This document shows positions 10,006 to 18,063 of a stretch of DNA of 64,000 nucleotides, in pieces (the first letter of the stretch is position 1; each line of letters opens with the position of its first letter). The notes under the pieces are model-generated. The model searched no databases. It worked only from the letters and a program-made list of their open reading frames with translations, and was not told the origin of the DNA. Source of the DNA: an uncultured Flavobacteriales bacterium. Its GTDB lineage: Bacteria; Bacteroidota; Bacteroidia; Flavobacteriales_D; Crocinitomicaceae. The translations under genes and the position numbers were made by a program. Where the stretch lies: the NCBI GenBank assembly GCA_937876195.1, contig CALEIK010000014.1, positions 1-64,000 on the forward strand. Reading direction: 5' to 3'.

Positions 10006-10751
10006 TAAAAGGCATTTATGATTGTGCCGAAATCATTGGCAACTAAAGACGCACCGCCAATCAATCCACCATCCACATTTGGACAACTGAATAACTCAGA
10101 AGCATTGGATGGGTTACAACTTCCTCCGTACAAAATTGAAATACTGTGCGCCGTTGTTTCATCGTATTTCTCAATCAACCAACTTCGTATAGCGCGGTGC
10201 ATATCTTCCGCTTGATTCGAACTTGCAGTTCTTCCAGTTCCTATGGCCCAAACAGGCTCGTATGCAATAATTTTTCCGTGTATTTGATCTGCACTTAAAT
10301 GGAACAAGCTCTCACTCAATTGTCTTTTGACAAACTCCATTTCTTCTCCTCCTTCTCGGATAAAAAGAGGCTCTCCGCAACAAAAAATAAAGTCGAAATC
10401 ATGTGCAATTGCTGCATCTACCTTCTCTTTCAAAAAAGCAGCACTTTCACCAAAATAGGCTCTTCGTTCACTGTGACCGATCAATCCTATTGTGGCACCT
10501 ATACTTTTTACTTGGCCGATCGATAACTCGCCAGTGTATGCTCCTGATTGTTCGGGGTGAAAATTTTGTACACCCACCTCGATGCCATTTCCTACTTTCT
10601 GGGCAATCGCATGGGCAAACAACGATGGAGGAAAAACAATGACCCTCACTTCATTATTCTTATTCATCGCCTCAATGCCCTCCACAAGATTTAATCCTTC
10701 AGAGAGATTTAAGTTCATTTTCCAATTTCCTGCTACTATTTTCTGCTGCAT
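10005..10751 (-). CDS. tpiA: Triose-phosphate isomerase
   Basis: This glycolytic enzyme interconverts dihydroxyacetone phosphate and glyceraldehyde-3-phosphate. The 248-residue TIM barrel keeps Asn9 and Lys11 (AGNWKMN), catalytic His93 (IGHSERR), catalytic Glu165 (AYEPVWAIGTG) and the phosphate-binding YGGS near the end. It overlaps the upstream BT_3928 gene and the downstream prmA gene by one base each. Confidence 0.98.
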   Translation of the reverse strand: MQQKIVAGNWKMNLNLSEGLNLVEGIEAMNKNNEVRVIVFPPSLFAHAIAQKVGNGIEVGVQNFHPEQSGAYTGELSIGQVKSIGATIGLIGHSERRAYFGESAAFLKEKVDAAIAHDFDFIFCCGEPLFIREGGEEMEFVKRQLSESLFHLSADQIHGKIIAYEPVWAIGTGRTASSNQAEDMHRAIRSWLIEKYDETTAHSISILYGGSCNPSNASELFSCPNVDGGLIGGASLVANDFGTIINAF

Positions 10752-12631
10752 TAATCGATGTGTTTTGATTTAAATTTTGCTTTTGTAGGTGTAGATCGGA
10801 ACGGATATTTTGCCTTGATAACTCCCTTTTCGATTACAAGAAGTGCTGGGTTAGACCGAGAAATGGCCTTTAACTCAGTCTCATCATTGACGAAAAACGG
10901 CGCATAAAACGCGTGTTTCTTTCTAAACTGATTGATTTCTTCTCTCGTTGCTCCACACATCACCGCAAAAGGAATATTGTTCTTCTTGCATTCATCAAAT
11001 ATTTCCTTCAGCAAATCAACATTCTCCCAATCGCCCTTCATCAAATTTTGTGATGAAACCAACACGATTTTATCCGACTGAACAACAAATTCGCGTAAGC
11101 TAAACTCCGTTACTGACGGATCTGACATTTCAATGGTGTCAAGAATTTGGTAACTTTCCGCATCATAGTCATCCGTGTTATACTCACTGAACGGAACCTC
11201 CATGTCAGAATTATATCCTAAATCGCGGATTAAGAGTCCTTGCACCTTCGCGTTTTTAATTGCTTTTTTCACTGGGTCAAGCATCATCTCATACTCACTT
11301 ATCTCATCCAACTGAATGAATGGATTAAACTGTTCGGTGATGGATGGAATCTTGGTTGGAACAATTACCTTTTGTACCATGCTTTCATATACCCAATCAG
11401 TATCCTCCCAGATTTTGGAAGAAGTGTATTCCTCTGATGTGGACGAATATTCCTTGGTTTCTCCTGTTTTTGTGTTTTTATACACCAACATGCTCTCGTA
11501 AACACCGTCAATGCCATCGTTCATTTTTTCAACCATATTGGAGCCCACAGCGTATGCCCGATAGTCTTTAATCGGCGCGTATGAAAGCACATAAACAATC
11601 ATTGCAAGGGTGATCAAGATAACAAACAGTGCGCCTCCATAATAATTTCCGAAATACTTCCCACCAGCCCGCAGCATCCAAATTGCTCCTAAAACAGACA
11701 CTAAGGCGAAGAAAATCGGGAAATACCAACCAAACACCCATGAGAAAAAGACCACGACCAAAGTCCCTGTGACTGTGTAAATTAAATTCTGTTTACGTGT
11801 ATTGGGTTGAATGATCCACTGTGCTAGAAAAATCCATATAATTAAATAAACGAGCACATAATCTTTCCATAAGGTTTCTTTTGGAGCAAGTGAACGACCT
11901 ACTGATCCCTTCATCGCATCACCAAAGCATCCACAATCTTCGACACATTGAGGAAGTTTCATCTCGTCTACTACCAATTCAGTTTTGGTCTGTGAGACAA
12001 TTTTCAATTCTTTATCCGTCTTCGCCTGTTCTATTTTCATCGCTGCAACGGGATCCGTCATAGCGTACGTATCTCTGTCCAGAAAGCGCTTGGTGCTATC
12101 ACAATTGGCTGTATGCCAGGTCAAAAATGTGAAAAACAACATCATAAATAAACTCAAATAGGCCACAAGCTTAATCTTGCCCCCTATGAGCAGCATGACT
12201 CCCAGTACAATTTCAAAGATGCAGATGATGACACTCAGTAGCAGCGCATAATCCACAAATACTTCCAACGAAAAACCTGGCGATGAAAACCATTCCTTGA
12301 TTCGAAATGCCAATGCTCCATCCTCAAAATATTCTTCCAATTTGTAGGAAAATCCGATGGGATCATTTGCCTTAATTAACCCGGAAACAATGAACAGTCC
12401 CCCGACAATAACACGGGAAACACTCGACATTAAATAGCGTCCTCTAAACACGAGAATTCCACCAATGGATAAAACTAAAAGCGCCGTACCTAGTATTTTA
12501 AGAAGGTTTGTCTGCTCGATAAAATTTTCATGGTAGCCCATGACTAGAAGTGTAATCCCTGCAAGATTCAACGCAACAAATACGATGTTAAACACGAGTG
12601 ACCTTCCCTGAATGGTAATTTTTGATTTCAT
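10751..12631 (-). CDS. BT_3928-family DoxX-like membrane protein
   Basis: The 626-residue protein has N-terminal transmembrane helices containing a DoxX-like segment (SGLIKANDPIGFSYKLEEYF, about 82-101). More membrane spans lie around 260-355, and a soluble C-terminal region follows. A conserved cysteine cluster (PQCVEDCGCFGDAMKG) lies between membrane blocks. The C-terminal part looks thioredoxin-like (about 510-620) but shows no CxxC pair in that part. Proteins of this family commonly lie beside tpiA in Bacteroidota; their role is unproven, and a redox or quinone-linked function is inferred from the DoxX relationship only. Confidence 0.85.
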   Translation of the reverse strand: MKSKITIQGRSLVFNIVFVALNLAGITLLVMGYHENFIEQTNLLKILGTALLVLSIGGILVFRGRYLMSSVSRVIVGGLFIVSGLIKANDPIGFSYKLEEYFEDGALAFRIKEWFSSPGFSLEVFVDYALLLSVIICIFEIVLGVMLLIGGKIKLVAYLSLFMMLFFTFLTWHTANCDSTKRFLDRDTYAMTDPVAAMKIEQAKTDKELKIVSQTKTELVVDEMKLPQCVEDCGCFGDAMKGSVGRSLAPKETLWKDYVLVYLIIWIFLAQWIIQPNTRKQNLIYTVTGTLVVVFFSWVFGWYFPIFFALVSVLGAIWMLRAGGKYFGNYYGGALFVILITLAMIVYVLSYAPIKDYRAYAVGSNMVEKMNDGIDGVYESMLVYKNTKTGETKEYSSTSEEYTSSKIWEDTDWVYESMVQKVIVPTKIPSITEQFNPFIQLDEISEYEMMLDPVKKAIKNAKVQGLLIRDLGYNSDMEVPFSEYNTDDYDAESYQILDTIEMSDPSVTEFSLREFVVQSDKIVLVSSQNLMKGDWENVDLLKEIFDECKKNNIPFAVMCGATREEINQFRKKHAFYAPFFVNDETELKAISRSNPALLVIEKGVIKAKYPFRSTPTKAKFKSKHID

Positions 12632-12641
12632 AGTGTACGTA

Positions 12642-13178
12642 TTATTTATTCATTAAAATCAATGCGAAAACTGAGTAATTCAACATATCAAAATAGTTCG
12701 CATCAATGCCTTCACTGATGATTGTTGCTCCCTTGTTATCCTCTATTTGCTTTACTCGAAGTATCTTTTGAAGAATCAAATCGGTCAATGAACTCACGCG
12801 CATATCTCTCCATGCTTCTCCGTAATCGTGATTTTTTCGCTCCATCAATTCATACGCTTCCTTGGCATACTTACCATACAGCTCAACCGCCTTTTCTGGT
12901 GCGATCTCCAATTCAGTCAATTCATTTTCCTTTAACTGAATAAGTGCCATAATGCAGTAGTTCACAATCGCAACAAACTCATCTTCAATATTTTCCCCGA
13001 CTTTGTTTTCGCCAGTATCCTGGATTGTACGAATCCGCTGTGCTTTAATAAACAACTGATCCGTCAACGAACTTGGTCGCAAAATTCTCCATGCAGTCCC
13101 ATAATCTTTTGTTTTCTTGGAAAAAATATCCCGACAAACATTGATTATATTTGTGTACTCTGTATTTGTTTGATTCAT
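12642..13178 (-). CDS. DUF1599 domain protein
   Basis: I choose ATG 13178 (MNQTNTEYTNI), because the longer frame would start at a TTG at 13193 inside folP. The 178-residue soluble protein contains the same motif twice: KKTKDYGTAWRILRPSSLTD near residue 22 and RKNHDYGEAWRDMRVSSLTD in the second half, each followed by a basic helix. It is therefore an internally duplicated protein. The family is restricted to Bacteroidota and has no established function; the spaced acidic and basic residues resemble nucleotide pyrophosphohydrolase-like helical proteins, which is speculation. It is the first gene of the leftward tpiA operon. Confidence 0.85.
   Translation of the reverse strand: MNQTNTEYTNIINVCRDIFSKKTKDYGTAWRILRPSSLTDQLFIKAQRIRTIQDTGENKVGENIEDEFVAIVNYCIMALIQLKENELTELEIAPEKAVELYGKYAKEAYELMERKNHDYGEAWRDMRVSSLTDLILQKILRVKQIEDNKGATIISEGIDANYFDMLNYSVFALILMNK
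13146..13153 (+). promoter_or_regulatory. Possible folP -7 box (TAnnTTTG)
   Basis: The sequence tatatttg matches the Bacteroidota -7 consensus and lies 34 bases before the folP ATG, inside the divergent DUF1599 coding region. No well-placed -33 TTTG is visible, so this is a weak call. Confidence 0.35.
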
Positions 13179-13187
13179 CAATTCTAT

Positions 13188-14036
13188 ATGCAAAATTCAA
13201 AAGTTGAAGGTACTAATTTTCCGAGGAATAAGCACATTCGCGTTGGTGATAAATTGATTGACTTATCCACACCTGTCGTGATGGGCATTATCAACCTAAC
13301 ACCCGATTCATTCTACGCTGCAAGTCGTTCCTCTGATAATCAGCTACTAAGTCGTGTTGAAAAAATGATTCAAGACGGTGTCAAAATTGTTGATATCGGT
13401 GGATATTCGTCACGTCCAGGCGCTGAAAATATTGATTCTTCAGAGGAAATAAAACGCATCGTTCCTGCATTGGATCAACTCGCAAAGCACTTTCCAGAAA
13501 TCATCATTTCGCTTGACACTTTTCGAAGCGATGTTGCTGAAGCTGGTATCAATCACGGTGCACGAATAATCAACGATATCAGCGGATTCTCACTGGATCC
13601 AAACATTGTGAATGTTGTGGCTAAATACAAAGTTCCATACATTCTTATGCACATGCGCGGTACTCCTCAGAACATGTCACAATTCACTGATTACGAGAAC
13701 ATTTTCAATGAAATGATCTTCTACTTTAGTGAGAAAATTGAGCAGCTTCAAAATACGGGAGTAAAAGACATTATTATCGATCCTGGATTTGGATTTAGCA
13801 AAACAATTGAACAGAATTATTTTCTATTGGAACATTTAGAGGCATTTCATGTTTTGGGTAAACCAATCCTTGTAGGATTGTCGCGAAAATCGATGATTTA
13901 CAAACGATTAAACTGTCAGCCAGAAGATCAAAGTGCACTGGACGAAACATTACGACTCAATCAAATTGCTTTGAAAAAAGGGGCTTCAATTTTACGGGTA
14001 CATGATGTGAAGGAGAACGTTGAGTTGATTTCTTAG
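13188..14036 (+). CDS. folP: Dihydropteroate synthase
   Basis: FolP condenses p-aminobenzoate with 6-hydroxymethyl-dihydropterin pyrophosphate in folate synthesis and is the sulfonamide target. The 282-residue protein carries GIINLTPDSFY near the N-terminus, the GGYSSRPGAE pterin loop, ISLDTFRSDVAEAGI, IINDISG, PYILMHMRGTP and the late DPGFGFSK and GLSRKS motifs. I start it at ATG 13188 (MQNSKVEG); a TTG at 13170 would overlap DUF1599. Its start codon is 9 bp from that of the divergent DUF1599 gene, so each promoter lies in or over the other gene. Confidence 0.97.
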   Translation: MQNSKVEGTNFPRNKHIRVGDKLIDLSTPVVMGIINLTPDSFYAASRSSDNQLLSRVEKMIQDGVKIVDIGGYSSRPGAENIDSSEEIKRIVPALDQLAKHFPEIIISLDTFRSDVAEAGINHGARIINDISGFSLDPNIVNVVAKYKVPYILMHMRGTPQNMSQFTDYENIFNEMIFYFSEKIEQLQNTGVKDIIIDPGFGFSKTIEQNYFLLEHLEAFHVLGKPILVGLSRKSMIYKRLNCQPEDQSALDETLRLNQIALKKGASILRVHDVKENVELIS

Positions 14037-14100
14037 TGTCAAATTACTTGTGAGTTTATGGGATAAAAAACAAATCGATTTTGGTGAATTGATTCGTCAT

Positions 14101-14202
14101 TGCAATATCGAAATATTGCGATATTGCATTTTACACAATATGCTTAAAGCATTAATTACCAATGTGTTAATAGTTTACATGTCGCAATATTTCGATATTG
14201 CA
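14101..14202. repeat. Nested inverted repeats between folP and the ACC deaminase-like gene
   Basis: A 10-bp stem tgcaatatcg (14101-14110) pairs with cgatattgca (14119-14128) around an 8-base loop. In addition, 14101-14121 and 14182-14202 are perfect 21-bp inverted repeats of one another, 60 bp apart, so the left arm has two alternative partners. The element sits in the 195-bp gap between convergent genes. It could be a bidirectional terminator, an operator pair or a small mobile repeat; there is no T-run typical of an intrinsic terminator right after it. Confidence 0.7.
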
Positions 14203-14231
14203 TTCAACCTAATCGATCTCGTAAAAAAACA

Positions 14232-15164
14232 CTATTCAAACAACCTCACCCCACTCTTATCTTCAATCGACTGAACGCCTTGAATTCCACCAGTGTGAAT
14301 AAAAACCACTGACTTACCATTCCATTTTTCCGCTTCCAATTCTTTCATCAATGCAAACATTGCTTTCCCTGTATAAATTGGATCCAGTTTGATTCCATGC
14401 TTCAAATAAAACGTTCGAATGAAATTCAACAGTTCATCATCGAATTTCCCATAGCCACCAAAATGAGCGTCATCTAGGATGTTTAATTTTTGAAAAGCAT
14501 TTTCCAACCACGCTGGTTCTACTCCTGCATATTCAAAAATGGCGTGCATTTCTTTTTCAGAATCAAATCCTTTCAAAACTGGGACAGCGTACAATTCTTG
14601 TTTTTCTTTCAATCCCATGAGCAGTCCACAACTCGTCGTTGTAGTTCCTTGCGCGACGAAAACAGCGTCAAAATCGATTTCAATTTCCTTTAAAATTTCT
14701 TGGCAACCAATCATTCCGTAATAATTAGCACCACCCTCTGGAACGAGGTGCAAATTTGGAAACTCATGTGCTAGATCTGCCAAAAATGATTTATCGGGAA
14801 TCATTCTATATTCCTCTCTTGAAATAAACTTTAATTCCATCCCAAGCTCGTTGCAGCGTTGTAAAGTATGATTTGATTGAGCATTCAATTCATCCCCTCT
14901 TACAACTCCAACTGATTTTAATCCAATTGCGCGACAAGCACAAGCCGTGGCCAACAAATGATTTGAGTAAGCACCTCCAAATGTGATGATTCCTTCCTTC
15001 TTACTGGAATTACACATTTCGATATTGTACTTCAACTTGCGCCATTTGTTGCCCGACACCTCGGCGTGAATTAAATCATCTCGCTTGACAAAAAGCTGTA
15101 TGTTTCTGCGCGCTAAATCATCATCCAACACTGGTTCTAGAACTGATTTACTGAGATCAAACAT
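14232..15164 (-). CDS. ACC deaminase / D-cysteine desulfhydrase family PLP enzyme
   Basis: This is a fold-type II PLP enzyme of the 1-aminocyclopropane-1-carboxylate deaminase/D-cysteine desulfhydrase family, 310 residues. The PLP lysine is probably Lys40 in VSGNKWRKL, and TFGGAYSNHL and the C-terminal FIHTGGIQG match the family. The family deaminates or desulfhydrates small amino acids; sequence alone does not separate ACC, D-cysteine or another substrate. It converges on folP and stands alone. Confidence 0.88.
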   Translation of the reverse strand: MFDLSKSVLEPVLDDDLARRNIQLFVKRDDLIHAEVSGNKWRKLKYNIEMCNSSKKEGIITFGGAYSNHLLATACACRAIGLKSVGVVRGDELNAQSNHTLQRCNELGMELKFISREEYRMIPDKSFLADLAHEFPNLHLVPEGGANYYGMIGCQEILKEIEIDFDAVFVAQGTTTTSCGLLMGLKEKQELYAVPVLKGFDSEKEMHAIFEYAGVEPAWLENAFQKLNILDDAHFGGYGKFDDELLNFIRTFYLKHGIKLDPIYTGKAMFALMKELEAEKWNGKSVVFIHTGGIQGVQSIEDKSGVRLFE

Positions 15165-15195
15165 AAATTAGAGTTACTTAGTTACAAATATGCCT

Positions 15196-15203
15196 TATTT
15201 TTG
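15196..15203 (+). promoter_or_regulatory. TAnnTTTG -7 box immediately before the DUF5522 start
   Basis: The sequence tatttttg ends four bases before the ATG at 15208. If it is used, transcription would start at or next to the start codon. A -33 element is not obvious. Confidence 0.4.
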
Positions 15204-15207
15204 CATT

Positions 15208-15393
15208 ATGAGTGATGACATGTCAGGATTTTCTAAGAAACCAAAACTAGATCCCGAGGATTACTATACTAGTCCTGAAGGATATATTGTTTTCACCGAA
15301 AAATACCACTTAAAAAGAGGTTATTGTTGTCAAAATGCGTGTAAGCATTGCCCCTACGGATTTAAAAAAGGGCGAATTAAAAACTCCGATTAG
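15208..15393 (+). CDS. DUF5522 small cysteine-containing protein
   Basis: The 61-residue protein starts at ATG 15208 (MSDDMSGFSKK); an upstream ATG at 15190 lies before the putative -7 box. It ends with the family signature YHLKRGYCCQNACKHCPYG followed by a basic tail. The CC...C..C cysteine spacing suggests metal binding, which is inference. Family function is unknown; Bacteroidota genomes usually carry one copy. It converges on the plsC-like gene, and the stop codons overlap slightly at 15390-15393. Confidence 0.8.
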   Translation: MSDDMSGFSKKPKLDPEDYYTSPEGYIVFTEKYHLKRGYCCQNACKHCPYGFKKGRIKNSD

Positions 15394-15932
15394 CGAATTC
15401 CATTTTCAGGAAATCTTCCTTTGTACTGTTTTAAAATTCCTTTGATCGTTTCGATGTCTTTGTTGACATCACCTGTTGTTTCAAAAAGACCGTGAAATCC
15501 CCCAATTTTGTTCGCATAATCGATGTATCCTAGATAAATAGGAACATTCGCTTTTTGCGCAATAAAATAGAATCCTCTTTTCCAATTTGGATTGTAACTC
15601 CTCGTACCTTCTGGTGTAAACATCATGTACATTGTTTCATTCTCTTCGAAATGTCGCACCGCTTGTTCCGTCAAATTGCTTCTACCCTTCCTGTCCACGG
15701 GAATCCCACCCATTCTTCTTAAAAAAAAGCCAAATGGAAAAAAGAAAAGTTCCTTTTTTATCAAAAAAGTTCCCTTCACACCGAAGGACATAAATGCTAA
15801 TTTTCCTATGATAAAATCCCAGTTAGAAGTATGCGGACCAACTACTACGACACATTTCTTCACTCCTTCGGGAGTATACTTATCAATCTTCCAACCGAAT
15901 AGCTTTAAAATAAATCGAGCAAATTTTCGCAT
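15390..15932 (-). CDS. 1-acyl-sn-glycerol-3-phosphate acyltransferase (PlsC-like)
   Basis: The 180-residue acyltransferase has the HX4D catalytic motif as PHTSNWDF and the substrate motif FTPEGTRSYN. It acylates lysophosphatidate or a related acceptor at the membrane. It is shorter than classical PlsC (about 240 aa) and lacks a long N-terminal membrane anchor, which is common for this small subgroup. A TAnnTTTG box lies only four bases upstream of the ATG on this strand (15937-15944). Confidence 0.88.
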   Translation of the reverse strand: MRKFARFILKLFGWKIDKYTPEGVKKCVVVVGPHTSNWDFIIGKLAFMSFGVKGTFLIKKELFFFPFGFFLRRMGGIPVDRKGRSNLTEQAVRHFEENETMYMMFTPEGTRSYNPNWKRGFYFIAQKANVPIYLGYIDYANKIGGFHGLFETTGDVNKDIETIKGILKQYKGRFPENGIR

Positions 15933-15936
15933 GAAG

Positions 15937-15944
15937 CAAAGTTA
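15937..15944 (-). promoter_or_regulatory. TAnnTTTG -7 box before the plsC-like gene
   Basis: On the minus strand this reads taactttg, four bases before the ATG at 15932. The spacing equals that at 15196-15203 and 15964-15971, suggesting a very short or absent leader. No -33 box is clear. Confidence 0.4.
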
Positions 15945-15963
15945 GTGATTAAACAATAAGATG

Positions 15964-15971
15964 TACTTTTG
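15964..15971 (+). promoter_or_regulatory. TAnnTTTG -7 box before the 441-aa gene
   Basis: The sequence tacttttg ends four bases before the GTG start at 15976. The overlapping ATG at 15974 is followed at once by TGA, so GTG is the usable start, and transcription may begin on or beside it. Confidence 0.4.
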
Positions 15972-15975
15972 AGAT

Positions 15976-17301
15976 GTGAAGAAATTAAAGTTCAGCTTAA
16001 AACTTATTGGCGTACTGATGGTGCTAGCATTTTTATGGTTGGTACTCTTCTCTATTCAATTCATCTATGATGAGCCTGAAAACGACAACCGTAAATTCAT
16101 TCCCGCATCTGCACATGTAGTCATCTGCATCGATGGCAATCTAGCCATAAAAACAATATTAGATGACCTCGTTTCTTTTGATAATCAAGAATTAATTGAC
16201 GAATTAAACACCACGGAGTTTGACACCAAAAGAGAAGAATTAGGCATCAATTTCAACTCGGAAATCTACTTGTTTTCGCTTGAGCATGACGGATCTAACT
16301 TTCAGGGGGCGCTGTTTAATTTGAACGATACCGACGATTTTGAATCCACCTTCAAGAAAACAGAGAGTAATTCGGTACACATTGCTTCTAATTCATCTGT
16401 AGGATTGATCCTCATCAATAATGACGAAAGTCAAAATCAAACGAGTAATAAGAAACTAACAGCACTTGCAAGTACAATTATGAATGATAAGGCTAACATG
16501 TACGACAGTTATTTCGCTGAAAACAGATCCTCTTCGGTCATTAACCTCTGGTCACGAGAAAAAAATAAAGAAGCATTCAACTGGGCTTCACTAGAACTTT
16601 CTATGCATGAGTCCGTTATTTCAATGAGTGGCGATTTTGTATCGGACGAAATATCAACGGACGGACAACTGCCGAAACTAGCAATCAACCCTTCCATGTT
16701 TCATGCATCGATGGATTTCCTTTCAAAAACTATAAACGATTCAATCATTGACCAATTCACAGAGCAGATTCCGGACTTGCTAGGAATGTCAATGAATTAC
16801 AGCTCAGTAAAAATAGTACAGGAACCCTATTTCACCCTTGTACCGAATGCAGATTTCATTTATCACTTCACAGATACAGTTCATGGAGAATCTCTGTTGC
16901 GTCAATTTAATGAAGACAGTACCATTACCGATCTAACGAGCTCAACATTTGACTTTCACGGCACCACGTTTCATTATGCACAATTAACTAGCAGATCCAT
17001 TTTCCTAGGTAGAACTGGCTTCGATTCATCACTGATTACTTCGGCACCGTACGCCTTTGTTTTAAAAGGAAAGCCAGATGTATTTACGCAGATTGAGGGG
17101 AATAGCTTTCTCATGCGATTGTTGGATATATTTCCTATGTACAGAGCCGGAAAAGGAATGGCACATGCCATTGAAGACATTGACGTAAAGGTTTCTCAGA
17201 AGAGTAAAGTCAACTTTAAACTTGAGGGAAAAATTGAATTTAAAAAAGATCGGATTGCCTCTATCGAGTTACTTCTATTTCTATTAGAGACTGGAAATTA
17301 A
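15976..17301 (+). CDS. Membrane-anchored protein of unknown function
   Basis: The 441-residue protein starts at GTG 15976. One N-terminal transmembrane helix (about 8-30) is followed by a long soluble domain, presumably periplasmic. I see no catalytic motif. The region after the anchor (FIPASAHVVICIDGNLAIK) resembles the style of DUF3352/DUF4836-type beta-rich proteins, but I do not assign a family. It overlaps the convergent metal-receptor gene by 18 bases at its 3' end. Confidence 0.75.
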   Translation: MKKLKFSLKLIGVLMVLAFLWLVLFSIQFIYDEPENDNRKFIPASAHVVICIDGNLAIKTILDDLVSFDNQELIDELNTTEFDTKREELGINFNSEIYLFSLEHDGSNFQGALFNLNDTDDFESTFKKTESNSVHIASNSSVGLILINNDESQNQTSNKKLTALASTIMNDKANMYDSYFAENRSSSVINLWSREKNKEAFNWASLELSMHESVISMSGDFVSDEISTDGQLPKLAINPSMFHASMDFLSKTINDSIIDQFTEQIPDLLGMSMNYSSVKIVQEPYFTLVPNADFIYHFTDTVHGESLLRQFNEDSTITDLTSSTFDFHGTTFHYAQLTSRSIFLGRTGFDSSLITSAPYAFVLKGKPDVFTQIEGNSFLMRLLDIFPMYRAGKGMAHAIEDIDVKVSQKSKVNFKLEGKIEFKKDRIASIELLLFLLETGN

Positions 17302-18030
17302 TTGGTTAAAATAAGTCGGAGCATCTTTCAGTTTAGATCCATACCACGAAAAATATTCACCATCCACCAATACAATTTTCGCCATTGGATAAGTTTCTCT
17401 GAAATATTCCATGTGTTTTTCACTAAAGGGAAATGGTTCTGAGCTTAAAAATATATAATCTGGGGTTTCCTTTCCCGTAGCTGTTGGATAGCGATCTCCA
17501 CCTGCGACATTTTTAAATCCACAAATAGAAAGCAAATCATCAATAAACGTATTTCTTCCTGCCACCATTGCTGGTTCGTACCAAATGAAATAGAGCACGG
17601 ATTTTTTCTCAGGAATGGAATTCAGCTTGCTAAACCCTATCTTTATTTCTTCAATCAATTTGTGAGCTCGATCTCGCTTTCCTGTGATTTCTCCCAGTTG
17701 CTCTATCATCTCCAGTGCATCAAACAAGTTAAAAATATCACTCATCCAGACTGGTGCGATGTCCTGCAACTGTTCAATATCGTCTTGTTCGTTTTCTTCC
17801 TTGTTGCCAATGATGAGATCTGGTTTCAATGAACGAACGAGTTCTATATTCACTGTTTTCGTTCCTCCAACACGTTGTTTCGAACGATACCAATCGTCTG
17901 GATGAATGCAAAATTTCGTGATTCCAACGACTTCCTCTTCCAAGCCGAAATAATGTAAAAGTTCAGTTTGGGAGGGGACCAAAGAAACTATCCGCAACGG
18001 AAAAGCGGGAAGATTTACCTCCCGCTTCAT
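17284..18030 (-). CDS. Helical-backbone metal receptor (BtuF/FepB-like), no signal peptide
   Basis: The fold is that of the cobalamin/siderophore-binding periplasmic receptors (PBP2-like with helical backbone): IVSLVPSQTELLHYFG near the N-terminus, GITKFCIHP, GGTKTVNIELVRSLKPDLII and YIFLSSEPFPF. I choose ATG 18030 (MKREVNLPAF); the longer frame uses TTG at 18060, next to the cbs stop codon. Neither start gives a signal peptide or lipobox, and no permease or ATPase is adjacent, so it may be a cytoplasmic relative rather than an ABC receptor. It lies 33 bp after the cbs-like gene and is likely co-transcribed. Confidence 0.8.
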   Translation of the reverse strand: MKREVNLPAFPLRIVSLVPSQTELLHYFGLEEEVVGITKFCIHPDDWYRSKQRVGGTKTVNIELVRSLKPDLIIGNKEENEQDDIEQLQDIAPVWMSDIFNLFDALEMIEQLGEITGKRDRAHKLIEEIKIGFSKLNSIPEKKSVLYFIWYEPAMVAGRNTFIDDLLSICGFKNVAGGDRYPTATGKETPDYIFLSSEPFPFSEKHMEYFRETYPMAKIVLVDGEYFSWYGSKLKDAPTYFNQLISSL

Positions 18031-18063
18031 TTGATCTAGTATTTTTCTTTTGCTTGTCAAATC

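Noticed and set aside
14050..14274. Plus-strand GTG-started ORF of 74 residues containing the inverted repeats
   Set aside because: It runs into the antisense of the ACC deaminase-like gene, and its composition is simply the translated palindromes. The repeat element is the better explanation.
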